From Treponema sp. (GTDB taxonomy: Bacteria > Spirochaetota > Spirochaetia > Treponematales > Breznakiellaceae), in NCBI GenBank assembly GCA_031283905.1, contig JAITAW010000174.1, positions 1 to 17,017 on the forward strand: a stretch of DNA of 17,017 bases, read 5' to 3'. Shown in pieces: positions 1 through 6,755 of this stretch (position 1 is its first letter; each line of letters begins with the position of its first letter). The position numbers and the translations under genes were made by a program. The notes under the pieces were generated by a model. The model worked only from the letters and a program-made list of their open reading frames with translations. It did no database searches and was not told where the DNA came from.

Positions 1-298
1 GGAGGGCCTGAAATCCGTTTGTCATACCGGCCACTTCGCCATTGCCGGGTTCCGCCGCGATAACGGCCCGCAGTTTATTAACCGCGACGCCCCCGACTGG
101 CGGGAGGCCGCGCAAACCCACCGCCCCTCCCGCAGCCGTTCCTGCCGCAAAAACGGCCATTGTTCGCGGGCCTCCGGCCCGAACCGGACAGAAAACAACG
201 ACTTCGTCAGAAATTATGCCGGCTGTCGGCGCTGCGAAATCCCGGAGAAACCCGGCGCCCTTAATCGCGTATACCGCTTCCTGTTCAAAATGTTTTAC
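1..298 (-). other. Unrecognised open frame, partial at left edge
   Basis: On the minus strand one frame is open from position 298 to the window edge, about 99 codons, and its translation reads like a protein (for example AIKGAGFLRDFAAPTAG, then IISDEVVVF). The first ATG in this frame is at 160. The frame upstream of 298 is closed by a TAG at 301-299, and the same frame is open again above it, back to a TTG at 352, so an amber-interrupted gene is possible. The plus-strand frame at 42-302 is probably the shadow of this one because it is rich in Pro, Arg, Ala and Thr. No family was recognised and no ribosome binding site was seen. High GC content makes long open frames common by chance, so this call is weak. 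Confidence 0.25.
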
Positions 299-382
299 CT
301 AAACCTTTTCGGTTACTTTTTGAAATGTCTCATCACGGGGCCTTCCCGTCAAAAACGCGCGGACAATCACACCGCGTCTAGC

Positions 383-420
383 AAGAAAACCCGCCCCGCG
401 GGCGGGTTGCGGGTTTTCTT
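383..420. terminator. Strong hairpin terminator, probably bidirectional
   Basis: A perfect 12-bp stem (383-394 paired with 409-420, arm AAGAAAACCCGC) encloses a 14-base GC-rich loop. The right arm ends in TTTTCTT on the plus strand and the left arm gives the same on the minus strand, so it could stop transcripts from either side. The right arm also holds the presumed -35 box (TTGCGG, 407-412) of the thioesterase promoter. Confidence 0.75.
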
Positions 421-442
421 GTTGTGTGCTATTATGGGGACA
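407..442 (+). promoter_or_regulatory. Extended -10 promoter with predicted leaderless start
   Basis: TTGCGG at 407-412, a 17-base spacer, then TGC-TATTAT at 427-435. Six bases after the -10 box comes the ATG at 442, so the predicted first transcribed base is the A of the start codon. The stretch between them (GGGGAC) is too close to the ATG to act as a Shine-Dalgarno site. Confidence 0.6.
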
Positions 443-870
443 TGGTCTACGAATGTACCTTGCGGGTGCGCACGTACGAGTGCGACAGTTACGGACATGT
501 CAATAACGCGAATTACCTCAACTATCTTGAGTACGCGAGGTATGAATTTCTTAAAAACATTCGGTTTGATTACCCCTCGGCGATAGCGGCGGGATACGGG
601 GTGTATGTCGCGCGCGTTGAAATCGACTATAAGCGTTCCGCGAAAGCGGACGAAGAACTCGTCATACGCTCATGGCCCGTCAAGAAGGGAGCCGTAAGCG
701 GCGTCATAGCGCAAAAGATTCTGCGGGGCAAAGACGAGATCGCGGACGCCGCAGTTACCTGGGCTTTTGTCGATTCAAACGGGCGGCCCGTAAAAATACC
801 CGCCCAATGGGACGTTCCCGGCTTGTCTCCCCTCCTGACCGGTCCGCCTTCCCCCGCGCCAAACCGGTGA
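442..870 (+). CDS. Acyl-CoA thioesterase, YbgC/4HBT (hot-dog) family
   Basis: A 142-residue protein of the 4-hydroxybenzoyl-CoA thioesterase superfamily, which hydrolyses acyl-CoA thioesters in the cytoplasm. Residues 12-28 carry the family signature, with Asp15 as the presumed catalytic acid followed by GHVNN (18-22) and Tyr25/Tyr28. The rest follows the hot-dog pattern: a long helix (EYARYEFLKNIRF), then beta strands ending in AAVTWAFVDSNGRPVKIP. Length matches the family. The ATG at 442 was preferred over a GTG at 424 because homologues begin right before the first strand (VYECTLRVRTYECD) and because the -10 box would otherwise lie inside the gene. It stands alone between a terminator and a convergent operon. 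The substrate cannot be told from the sequence; YbgC proper works with Tol-Pal, but no tol genes are here. Confidence 0.88.
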   Translation: MVYECTLRVRTYECDSYGHVNNANYLNYLEYARYEFLKNIRFDYPSAIAAGYGVYVARVEIDYKRSAKADEELVIRSWPVKKGAVSGVIAQKILRGKDEIADAAVTWAFVDSNGRPVKIPAQWDVPGLSPLLTGPPSPAPNR

Positions 871-898
871 AATAAAGCGTATACCATAGCGGACCTCC

Positions 899-1513
899 TT
901 ACGGATCGCTCAAAAGCGTCCCCGCCGCGAATGTCCCCCACGATGCCAGAACCGCCGCCGCAAGTATAACCATGCCGGACGCGGATGTCTTTTGGGCCGC
1001 GTCCGTATGGGGCGGAAGCGGTTCGTCTGCCGCGGATAATTCAAAGAGAATGGCGTCAATATCCGCGACAAGGCTTTTAGGCGACAGGCGGCGTTTCCGT
1101 CCGGTGAGCGCCGCGAATATACGGAGCGATTCACCCAAAAGCCCTCCAAAAGCGCCCGGAAGCCGCAGGTCTTGCCGGACGCCCGCCTTCGACAGCATGA
1201 TAAGCCCTTCCAGGGTTACGGCGCGGCGGATTCCCGCCAATAAAGCGCCTTCCGTTATTCTGAACGCGCCGAAAGACGCCAGCACCCGCCCGTATGGCGC
1301 GAGCAGATTGAACGCTACGATGCCGGCGATCACAAGCACAGTCGCCGGTACGCTGGTTTTCTTGCCGAGCGCCGCCGCAAAAAACCAAAACAACAGAAAT
1401 TGGGCAATTCTGCCAAAGGTGTTTGGATTGAAAAGCAGGGACGGCATGGCGAGCAATCCGGCTATGCATAGCGCCCGGCCGCCGCACCGGCGCGCTATTT
1501 TTATTCCGCTCAC
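899..1513 (-). CDS. Unknown multi-spanning membrane protein
   Basis: A 204-residue membrane protein I do not recognise with certainty. Hydrophobic segments lie near residues 14-28, 36-50, 55-72 and at the C-terminus (ASGMVILAAAVLASWGTFAAG). Between them is a cytoplasmic-looking stretch with a conserved-looking block, SFGAFRITEGALLAGIRRA, then a basic patch (GRKRRLSPKS). The layout loosely resembles transmembrane components of ECF/CbiQ-type or Gx-type transporters, but I have no motif that decides this. The start is GTG at 1513, which overlaps the tyrA stop by four bases (GTGA), so translation is coupled to tyrA and it is the last gene of the aromatic operon. Its stop codon is embedded in a strong Shine-Dalgarno sequence (894-900) that has no convincing gene after it. 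Confidence 0.7.
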   Translation of the reverse strand: MSGIKIARRCGGRALCIAGLLAMPSLLFNPNTFGRIAQFLLFWFFAAALGKKTSVPATVLVIAGIVAFNLLAPYGRVLASFGAFRITEGALLAGIRRAVTLEGLIMLSKAGVRQDLRLPGAFGGLLGESLRIFAALTGRKRRLSPKSLVADIDAILFELSAADEPLPPHTDAAQKTSASGMVILAAAVLASWGTFAAGTLLSDP

Positions 1514-2358
1514 TTCATGCTCGCCCTTCGATCCCGCACGGTCTGGAGATACGCCTGTAAATCGTCTTTTCGCTCCCCGGCGATAAGGGCTTTCAGCCTG
1601 TCAAGGCTGCCCTCGAATTGCGCGACCCGCCGCAAGAGTTCGCGCTTGTTTTCAAGGAAAAGCTCGGTCCACTGCGGGGCGTTGAGCATGGCGATGCGGG
1701 TGAGATCTTCAAAACTGCCGCCTCCGAAGCGGGTAATGGTACTATCCGGTTCGCAGTCAATGAGAGCCGCCGCGATGACGTGGCAAAGCTGGCTCGTAAA
1801 GGCGATTTTCCGGTCGTGATCTTCAGCGGTAGTCTCGGTTACGCGGCTAAATCCCATGCGGTAGATGACGTTTTTAATGAATTCGATGTTTTCGGCTTTA
1901 TTGCGTTTAAGCGGAGTGAGAATATAATTTTTTCCCGTAAAGACGCAGCTCTTCGCTTGCGCGAAGCCGCCTTTTTCGCTTCCCGCCATAGGATGACCGG
2001 GAACAAAGTCAAGATCGGGACGCAGCTTTTCTTCCATTGCCGTAACGATGGGCGTTTTCACGCCGGCAATGTCGGTAAGAAGCGCTCCCGTACCAAAAGA
2101 GGGCATCCATGTGTCCAAGAACGCAAGCATGGTCAAAGGATTGAGGCACAGGTACACAACGTCGCACACGGGAAGCATTTCTTGCGGATCGAGAAAGCCC
2201 GCGTCAATGACCCCGTTTCTCTTTGCCGTCTCAAGCACGGCGGCGTCAACATCGCAGGCAAGTATGCACCGCGTTTTGCCGCGCAATGCCAGAGAAATAG
2301 CGCCTCCCATTAGTCCTAAACCAACAACGCCGAATGTACAGTCTTCGATTTTCTTCAT
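1510..2358 (-). CDS. tyrA: Prephenate dehydrogenase
   Basis: Oxidatively decarboxylates prephenate to 4-hydroxyphenylpyruvate with NAD(P), the committed step to tyrosine. The 282-residue product starts with a Rossmann dinucleotide site GVVGLGLMGG (residues 10-19). It contains the family block PGHPMAGSEKGG, whose His is the catalytic residue in TyrA proteins, and the helical dimer region SQLCHVIAAAL. There is no chorismate mutase domain and no C-terminal ACT domain, so it is the monofunctional, unfused type and allosteric tyrosine inhibition through ACT is not expected. The start at 2358 is fixed by GGAGG eight bases upstream; the frame is open further upstream but without homology. It lies 41 bases after aroF and overlaps the next gene by four bases. 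Confidence 0.94.
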   Translation of the reverse strand: MKKIEDCTFGVVGLGLMGGAISLALRGKTRCILACDVDAAVLETAKRNGVIDAGFLDPQEMLPVCDVVYLCLNPLTMLAFLDTWMPSFGTGALLTDIAGVKTPIVTAMEEKLRPDLDFVPGHPMAGSEKGGFAQAKSCVFTGKNYILTPLKRNKAENIEFIKNVIYRMGFSRVTETTAEDHDRKIAFTSQLCHVIAAALIDCEPDSTITRFGGGSFEDLTRIAMLNAPQWTELFLENKRELLRRVAQFEGSLDRLKALIAGERKDDLQAYLQTVRDRRASMK

Positions 2359-2399
2359 TAATACACCTCCCGGATGAGCGTGACGCCGGCTGCGTCCGC

Positions 2400-3428
2400 C
2401 TACGCCAGCCGCTTCCCTTCCAGTTCCGTGTATTTTTCCAGCATCTTCATTAATTCGGCGAAGGCGGCGGGCGTCATGGACTGCTCGCCGTCGCACAGGG
2501 CTTTTTCCGGGTTGTCATGAACCTCTACGATAACGCCGTCCGCTCCGGCCACAACCGCTACTTTTGAAAGCGCCGGCACCATCCACGAGAGTCCCGCGGC
2601 GTGGCTCGGATCAACGATAACCGGCAGGTGGCTCTGTTTTTTCAAAGCCGGAATCGCGCTTATGTCGAGCGTGTTTCTGGTATAGGTTTCAAAGGTGCGG
2701 ATGCCCCGTTCGCAGAGGATGACGTTGTTATTGCCGCCCGCCATGATGTACTCCGCCGCCATGAGCAGTTCGGTGAGCATCGCCGCGTAACCGCGTTTTA
2801 GGAGAATGGGTTTTTTGCAATGGCCGAGTTCTTTGAGCATGGAGAAATTCTGCATGTTGCGCGCGCCGACCTGAATAATGTCAACGTCATTGAACAGATC
2901 GAGTTGCTGCATATCCATCAACTCTGTAACAATGGGCAAACCGGTCGCTTTTTTTGCCTCAAGAAGCAGTTCAAGGCCGTTCGCCCCCAAACCCTGGAAA
3001 CTGTACGGGCTGGTGCGGGGCTTAAACGCGCCGCCGCGCAGAAAGCCCGCTCCCGCTTTTTTTACCGCCCGGGCAATCGAAACGATCTGATCATGGGTTT
3101 CTACAGAACAGGGGCCGGCGATAACGCCGAAAAAACCATCGCCGATGCGGTGAACCGTCCCGTCGCCTCCGGCTATGCTGACGCCGGTGTCGTCCGGGCG
3201 CATCTTCCGGTTCGCCCGCTTGTACGGTTCCTGCACCCTGATAACTTTTTCCACCAGGTGATGGGCTGAAAGCGCCTCGGCGTCAATAGCGGCGGCGTCA
3301 CCCACAAGGCCGAGTACGGTCTGAGACATACCCTCCGAGAAATGCACCTGAACGCCTTGTTTCTCCAAATCCGCCGCAAACAAACGGATTTTCTCTTCAG
3401 GAACACCTTGTTTTATTGCTATAATCAT
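2400..3428 (-). CDS. aroF: 3-deoxy-7-phosphoheptulonate (DAHP) synthase with N-terminal regulatory domain
   Basis: Condenses phosphoenolpyruvate with erythrose 4-phosphate in the first step of the shikimate pathway. The 342-residue protein is the AroA(Ibeta)/Thermotoga type. It has an N-terminal ferredoxin/ACT-like domain (about 1-70, MIIAIKQGVPEEKI...), a linker, and a TIM barrel with GPCSVE, KPRTSPYSFQG, a metal-ligand Cys in ILCERGIRTFE, and DPSHAAG. In this class the N-terminal domain usually gives feedback inhibition by Tyr or Phe. An AGGAG site precedes the ATG at 3428. That ATG overlaps the stop of the PrsW-like gene (ATGA), so the two are translationally coupled. The gene symbol follows common annotation; aroG or aroA(G) are also used for this class. 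Confidence 0.95.
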   Translation of the reverse strand: MIIAIKQGVPEEKIRLFAADLEKQGVQVHFSEGMSQTVLGLVGDAAAIDAEALSAHHLVEKVIRVQEPYKRANRKMRPDDTGVSIAGGDGTVHRIGDGFFGVIAGPCSVETHDQIVSIARAVKKAGAGFLRGGAFKPRTSPYSFQGLGANGLELLLEAKKATGLPIVTELMDMQQLDLFNDVDIIQVGARNMQNFSMLKELGHCKKPILLKRGYAAMLTELLMAAEYIMAGGNNNVILCERGIRTFETYTRNTLDISAIPALKKQSHLPVIVDPSHAAGLSWMVPALSKVAVVAGADGVIVEVHDNPEKALCDGEQSMTPAAFAELMKMLEKYTELEGKRLA

Positions 3429-4102
3429 AACATCTTCTCCTTTTTACGCAATAACCGCATCGCGGAAAGCAATGACGCGAAAGACAGTAGTATAGAAAGA
3501 AACCGTATATACCCCGGACCGACTACAAGCATGTTGTACGCGCCGTGTATCGCGGTTGCCGATAGGAACCGCCATATCGCAAGGCGCGGATCGTTTTTAA
3601 AAGCCGCCGCCGCCGTTCCATCACGCGCCCCGCAAGCGCCGTGCAGGGGCGCGGCGGTAAACGCCCGTAGAACCGCTATCCTCATATCAGAAGCGCCGTA
3701 GGAGACGCTCTCGATCATGGCAAAACCCAAACCGGCAATAAGGCCGGCGGCTGTTCCATAGGTGAAACTATCGGCGTCTTTACCTTCCAGCCTTAATAGT
3801 TTGCCGCTGATTCGGAGGATGAGCGACACAATGAGCAGTTTGCTTCCTTCTTCGACAAGCGCGATGCGGATAAAAACATTGAAAAGAATATCTTTCATGG
3901 CAATGCCGGTTGCCGGAGGCATATAGTACTGCGCGACCGCGGCGAGCGCCAAAGAAAAAACGCCGCCCAAAAGACAGAGTAAAAACCAGAACGCCGGTAC
4001 CGGAAATTGACGGCGCCGAAACCAGAGAAATGCCGCGACAACGGGCAATGCGGATATGAATATTAGCAAAAACAACACACCCATCAAAACAACCGGGTTC
4101 AA
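3425..4102 (-). CDS. PrsW-family intramembrane metalloprotease-like protein
   Basis: A 225-residue, roughly seven-helix membrane protein. It carries the motifs of the PrsW/CPBP-like glutamic-type intramembrane protease family in order: EEGSKLL (EExxK), GLGFAMIESVSYG (GxGFAxxE), PLHGACG, and ATAIHGAYNM near the end. In Bacillus, PrsW cleaves an anti-sigma factor. Here no sigma or anti-sigma gene is adjacent, so the substrate is unknown. The start is either TTG 4102 (weak AGG upstream) or ATG 4084, six codons in; neither has a strong ribosome site. It is the first gene of the minus-strand aromatic operon and overlaps aroF by four bases. Such tight coupling of a membrane protease to DAHP synthase is odd, but may only reflect compact gene packing. 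Confidence 0.82.
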   Translation of the reverse strand: MNPVVLMGVLFLLIFISALPVVAAFLWFRRRQFPVPAFWFLLCLLGGVFSLALAAVAQYYMPPATGIAMKDILFNVFIRIALVEEGSKLLIVSLILRISGKLLRLEGKDADSFTYGTAAGLIAGLGFAMIESVSYGASDMRIAVLRAFTAAPLHGACGARDGTAAAAFKNDPRLAIWRFLSATAIHGAYNMLVVGPGYIRFLSILLSFASLLSAMRLLRKKEKML

Positions 4103-4142
4103 CCGCGCCTAATTGCGTCAAATTTTGGAACAGTCTAGCCAT

Positions 4143-4148
4143 ACTATA
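4143..4148 (-). promoter_or_regulatory. Candidate -10 box for the prsW-aroF-tyrA operon
   Basis: TATAGT reads on the minus strand at 4148-4143, giving a predicted start near 4136, about 34 bases before the TTG at 4102. No good -35 box stands out. It lies back to back with the aroK -10 box (4159-4164), so the two promoters share about 20 bp and could compete or be co-regulated. Confidence 0.45.
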
Positions 4149-4155
4149 GCTATTT

Positions 4156-4171
4156 TGTTATGATACGTCTA
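4156..4171 (+). promoter_or_regulatory. Extended -10 promoter of aroK, predicted leaderless
   Basis: TGT-TATGAT at 4156-4164, then six bases (ACGTCT), then the ATG at 4171. No Shine-Dalgarno sequence exists upstream of the ATG and no -35 box is obvious, as is usual for extended -10 promoters. The geometry is the same as at the thioesterase and HIT genes. Confidence 0.55.
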
Positions 4172-4776
4172 TGGGGGAAAAAATACTACTGCTTTTGGGA
4201 CCGAAACATTCGGGAAAAACAAGCGCGGCGCTGGCGCTGGCGGAATCCTTGCGCTGTCGTTGCATTGATCTGGACGCTCTTATCGAAACAAGAACCGGCA
4301 AGACGCCGCGTACGCTTTATCGGGAGGGCGTCGAGGCGTTCAGACGCGCTGAGGCTGAATCCTTGACTGAAGTCTTGCGGGAATCGTTCGTAGCGGATCG
4401 CGCCGCGTCAGCGTCCGGCGGCGAAGACACCCGCTATACCGTGGTCTCAACAGGCGGCGGCATCATAGACAACGGGGAGGCTGTCTCCGTTATCAAAGCG
4501 TCAGCATCACGAAACAACGCGAAGCGTTCCGTTGTATTGGTGTTCCTTGAAGTTTCGGCAAAGACCGCGTGGAACCGCATCTGCCGGGGCGTGGAAGCGG
4601 GCGGGGAACTGCCTCCCTTCCTCCAGACAGAGACGCCGGAAGAGACGCACCGGCTTTTGCATGAGCGGAGGAATCGCGCTTATAAAGATATTGCCAGCTT
4701 CACGGTCGTGGCTGAACGCAAAACAGAGGAAGCCATAGCCGCGGAAATCCTGCGAAGGGGGCGTTTTTGCAGATAA
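4171..4776 (+). CDS. aroK: Shikimate kinase
   Basis: Phosphorylates shikimate at the 3-hydroxyl with ATP. The 201-residue protein has a P-loop GPKHSGKT (10-17), the shikimate-binding DLDALIE (33-39, Asp35), an Arg-containing EAFRRAE (55-61, Arg58), and the STGGG motif (93-97). A lid/Arg region, HERRNRAY, lies near the C-terminus. It is longer than typical AroK (about 170 residues) because of an insertion at about 75-90 (RAASASGGEDTRY), and its P-loop differs from the usual GxxGSGKST. The start ATG 4171 sits six bases after the -10 box. It diverges from aroF and tyrA of the same pathway and overlaps the next gene by ten bases. Confidence 0.92.
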   Translation: MGEKILLLLGPKHSGKTSAALALAESLRCRCIDLDALIETRTGKTPRTLYREGVEAFRRAEAESLTEVLRESFVADRAASASGGEDTRYTVVSTGGGIIDNGEAVSVIKASASRNNAKRSVVLVFLEVSAKTAWNRICRGVEAGGELPPFLQTETPEETHRLLHERRNRAYKDIASFTVVAERKTEEAIAAEILRRGRFCR

Positions 4777-6086
4777 AACTCAAAATATATGACATACTAT
4801 TGATCATCGCGGTTATTATTCTCGCGGCAACAACCATTTTTGTAAAATTTGGATTTAACGACGCGCTGGAAACCGCGTTTCCGGCGCATGTGCTTCCGGC
4901 GCGTGATACGCTTGTTGTAGCCCATTTCTGGCAAGACGACACGGTGGAAAGCGCCTTGCGTATGCTCGCAGAAGCGTTTCGAAAACAGAATCCCGATGTT
5001 TTTATTGAATTCCGTGATTATTCCTATGCGGCTATGCAGGACATGCTGCTTGTTCCCTTGCCTGAACAGATCACGGATAAAAAACAAAAAGATTTTGCGT
5101 CTTCCGATATTTTTGTGTTTGATCCCCGCTGGCTTTCTGAAATGATCCGCAATGACACGCTTGAACCGCTTTCGGATTACATACAGGAAGCCGAAGATGA
5201 GCCGGCTGATACATGGGCTGTTCCGCTTACCGCCAGCATTGACATTCTCTTTTACAACATTGACGTTTTGAAAGCCGTAGGTTTTGAACGTCCGCCGAAA
5301 AACTGGACGGAATTTGAGAAGTACGCAAAGGTTTTAAGCAGTCCGGGCCGCTACGGCTGGACGTTTTCTTTAGTCTCGGACGGTTATCCTGAAATATACC
5401 CGTGGATATGGGCGGCGGGCGCCGCTATGCTGGAGAAGACTGGCAACGGGACTAACCCCGCGGAGGTAATCCCCGCGTTTAACAACCCGGCTGTTGTAGA
5501 GACGCTTGACTTTATCAATTCTCTTAAAAACGCGGGCGTTATCGCGCCTAACGTATCCGCAAAGACGAAGGCCCAGAAAATCAATGAATTTACCAGCGGC
5601 AAGGCGGGCATGATGATTGCTTCCATAGAGGATATTGAGGCTGTCCGCCGGAAGATGGGCGACACCAGCTTCGGCGTGACTACCGTTCCCCACCCCGATG
5701 ATTTTGCGGGCAGCCGTCCTATTTTCGGGGTGAGAAACGCCTATGCGGGCATTAGAAAGGACAGCAAGCGTAAAGAGGAAGCGTGGGCGTTTATTTCTTA
5801 TCTTGCCGGACAAAGTCCCCTTCTTGCCAACGCTATTCATGCGCTGCCCGGAAACGGAAACACGCCGGTTTCTTCCAAAGATGATTCTCTTTATAAGAAA
5901 GTCTATGACATGTATGAAAGCAGCGAGCAGGTACGGGAGTTTATCGGCGTTCCGGACGTTCGGGCGCTTGACGCCGTTGTACGGGACGCGCTTGACGCGC
6001 TGTTTGAAAATGGGCAGATTCCTGATGAAACGGCGCGTACTATTCAGGGGCGCTGGGAAGAGGCGTTGGGATTTTCCAAAAACTAA
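4767..6086 (+). CDS. Extracellular (family 1) solute-binding protein, membrane-anchored
   Basis: A 439-residue ABC-type substrate-binding protein, likely for sugars or a related solute. The N-terminus has a hydrophobic stretch (ILLIIAVIILAATTIFV) without a lipobox Cys or clear cleavage site, so it is probably held by an uncleaved anchor. The rest follows the SBP_bac_1 pattern: VVAHFWQDDTVESALRMLAEAFRKQNPDV at the first lobe, AVPLTASIDILFYNIDVLKAVGF, PPKNWTEFEKYAKVL, FTSGKAGMMIASIEDI, and KEEAWAFISYLAG. The start is TTG 4767, with AAGGGGG at 4755-4761 as its ribosome site. It overlaps aroK by ten bases, so it is co-transcribed. No permease or ATPase gene is nearby, so its transporter partners are elsewhere or absent. 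Confidence 0.85.
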   Translation: MQIKLKIYDILLIIAVIILAATTIFVKFGFNDALETAFPAHVLPARDTLVVAHFWQDDTVESALRMLAEAFRKQNPDVFIEFRDYSYAAMQDMLLVPLPEQITDKKQKDFASSDIFVFDPRWLSEMIRNDTLEPLSDYIQEAEDEPADTWAVPLTASIDILFYNIDVLKAVGFERPPKNWTEFEKYAKVLSSPGRYGWTFSLVSDGYPEIYPWIWAAGAAMLEKTGNGTNPAEVIPAFNNPAVVETLDFINSLKNAGVIAPNVSAKTKAQKINEFTSGKAGMMIASIEDIEAVRRKMGDTSFGVTTVPHPDDFAGSRPIFGVRNAYAGIRKDSKRKEEAWAFISYLAGQSPLLANAIHALPGNGNTPVSSKDDSLYKKVYDMYESSEQVREFIGVPDVRALDAVVRDALDALFENGQIPDETARTIQGRWEEALGFSKN

Positions 6087-6097
6087 GAGTCGCGTTA

Positions 6098-6118
6098 CCG
6101 TCCGGCAATGCCGGACGG
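6098..6118 (+). terminator. Perfect 9-bp hairpin after the solute-binding protein gene
   Basis: CCGTCCGGC (6098-6106) pairs with GCCGGACGG (6110-6118) around a three-base loop, 12 bases after the stop codon. No T-tract follows, so it may act as an RNA-stabilising stem or a Rho-associated end rather than a classical terminator. Confidence 0.5.
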
Positions 6119-6183
6119 CAGTTCAGCCCGGAACCCCGCGCTCCGCGCCGCCTGAAGTCAGGCTCGTTTTTCGCGGTTCACGC

Positions 6184-6218
6184 TTGAAAGAACGGCGGAA
6201 TATGGTATACTGCCCTTA
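6184..6218 (+). promoter_or_regulatory. Promoter of the HIT gene, predicted leaderless
   Basis: TTGAAA (6184-6189), a 16-base spacer, TGG-TATACT (6203-6211), six bases, then the ATG at 6218. This is a near-consensus sigma-70 promoter with an extended -10. The predicted first base is the A of the start codon and there is no Shine-Dalgarno site. Confidence 0.7.
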
Positions 6219-6562
6219 TGAGTGATTGTATTTTTTGTAAGATCATACGCGGTGAAATTCCGTCAAAGAAAATCTATGAGGACGATGAAATGCTTGCGTT
6301 TCATGACGTAGCCCCCCACGCGCCGGTTCACTTCCTCATTATTCCCAAACGCCATATCAGAAACATCATGGAAACAGAAACCGCCGATGTTTCCCTGCTT
6401 GGGAGGCTCCTGTACAAGGCTCAGGAGCTGGCTAAAGACATGGGCTGCGGGGAGAACGGCGCCCGTTTTGTCGTCAACTGCAAAAAAGACGGCGGCCAAA
6501 CGGTGGACCACCTGCATCTCCATGTTCTTGGCGGACGTTTTCTCGACTGGCCCCCGGGATGA
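6218..6562 (+). CDS. HIT-family nucleotide hydrolase (HinT-like)
   Basis: A 114-residue histidine-triad protein, the usual length for HinT. These proteins hydrolyse purine nucleoside phosphoramidates and related AMP-lysine compounds in the cytoplasm. Visible features are a CIFC zinc-type pair (residues 4-7) followed by KIIRGEIPS, the strand AFHDVAPHAPVHFLIIPKRHI, and the triad HLHLHVLGGR near the C-terminus, with FVVNCKKDGGQTVDHLHLH as the substrate pocket. It is a single gene with its own promoter, followed within 100 bases by a terminator. Confidence 0.95.
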   Translation: MSDCIFCKIIRGEIPSKKIYEDDEMLAFHDVAPHAPVHFLIIPKRHIRNIMETETADVSLLGRLLYKAQELAKDMGCGENGARFVVNCKKDGGQTVDHLHLHVLGGRFLDWPPG

Positions 6563-6587
6563 TTGTTCCTGGGGCGTACCCGCACGA

Positions 6588-6628
6588 GTAGTATCCGCCT
6601 GAAACGGTGTAAACTAACACTGCGTTTA
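6588..6628. repeat. 41-bp direct repeat, copy 1
   Basis: Identical over 41 bases to 7338-7378, which lies exactly 750 bp downstream. It begins GTAGTATCCGCC and ends CTGCGTTTA. It is followed in the same order as copy 2 by a terminator hairpin and a palindrome, so the whole unit (about 6588-6754) is a repeated intergenic module. Confidence 0.95.
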
Positions 6629-6656
6629 ATGAACCTCCCCGTTGCGAATAAAAAAT

Positions 6657-6709
6657 CCAAAGCCGATCCGCTTCTTAGCGGAAGCCGCTGGCTTTGGGTT
6701 CCTTTTTTT
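6657..6709 (+). terminator. Rho-independent terminator after the HIT gene
   Basis: CCAAAGCC (6657-6664) pairs with GGCTTTGG (6690-6697). An internal stem of TCCGCT with AGCGGA sits inside it, and a run of seven T follows at 6703-6709. It is a classical plus-strand terminator and part of the repeated module; a related hairpin lies at 7380-7438. Confidence 0.85.
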
Positions 6710-6710
6710 A

Positions 6711-6754
6711 ATAGGTACGCTCCCTATGAGCGTGTTCATAGGGAGCGTACCTAT
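6711..6754. repeat. 19-bp perfect palindrome with 6-base loop
   Basis: Nineteen bases (6711-6729, ending CTATGA) pair perfectly with 6736-6754 around the loop GCGTGT. It lies one base before the stop codon of the minus-strand lipoprotein gene, so it can form a strong 3' hairpin on that mRNA. A decayed copy is at 7441-7484, where the loop reads in the opposite orientation. Confidence 0.9.
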
Positions 6755-6755
6755 T

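Noticed and set aside
42..302. Plus-strand frame of 86 codons at the left edge
   Set aside because: Composition (Pro, Arg, Ala, Thr) is typical of an antisense shadow of the better minus-strand frame.
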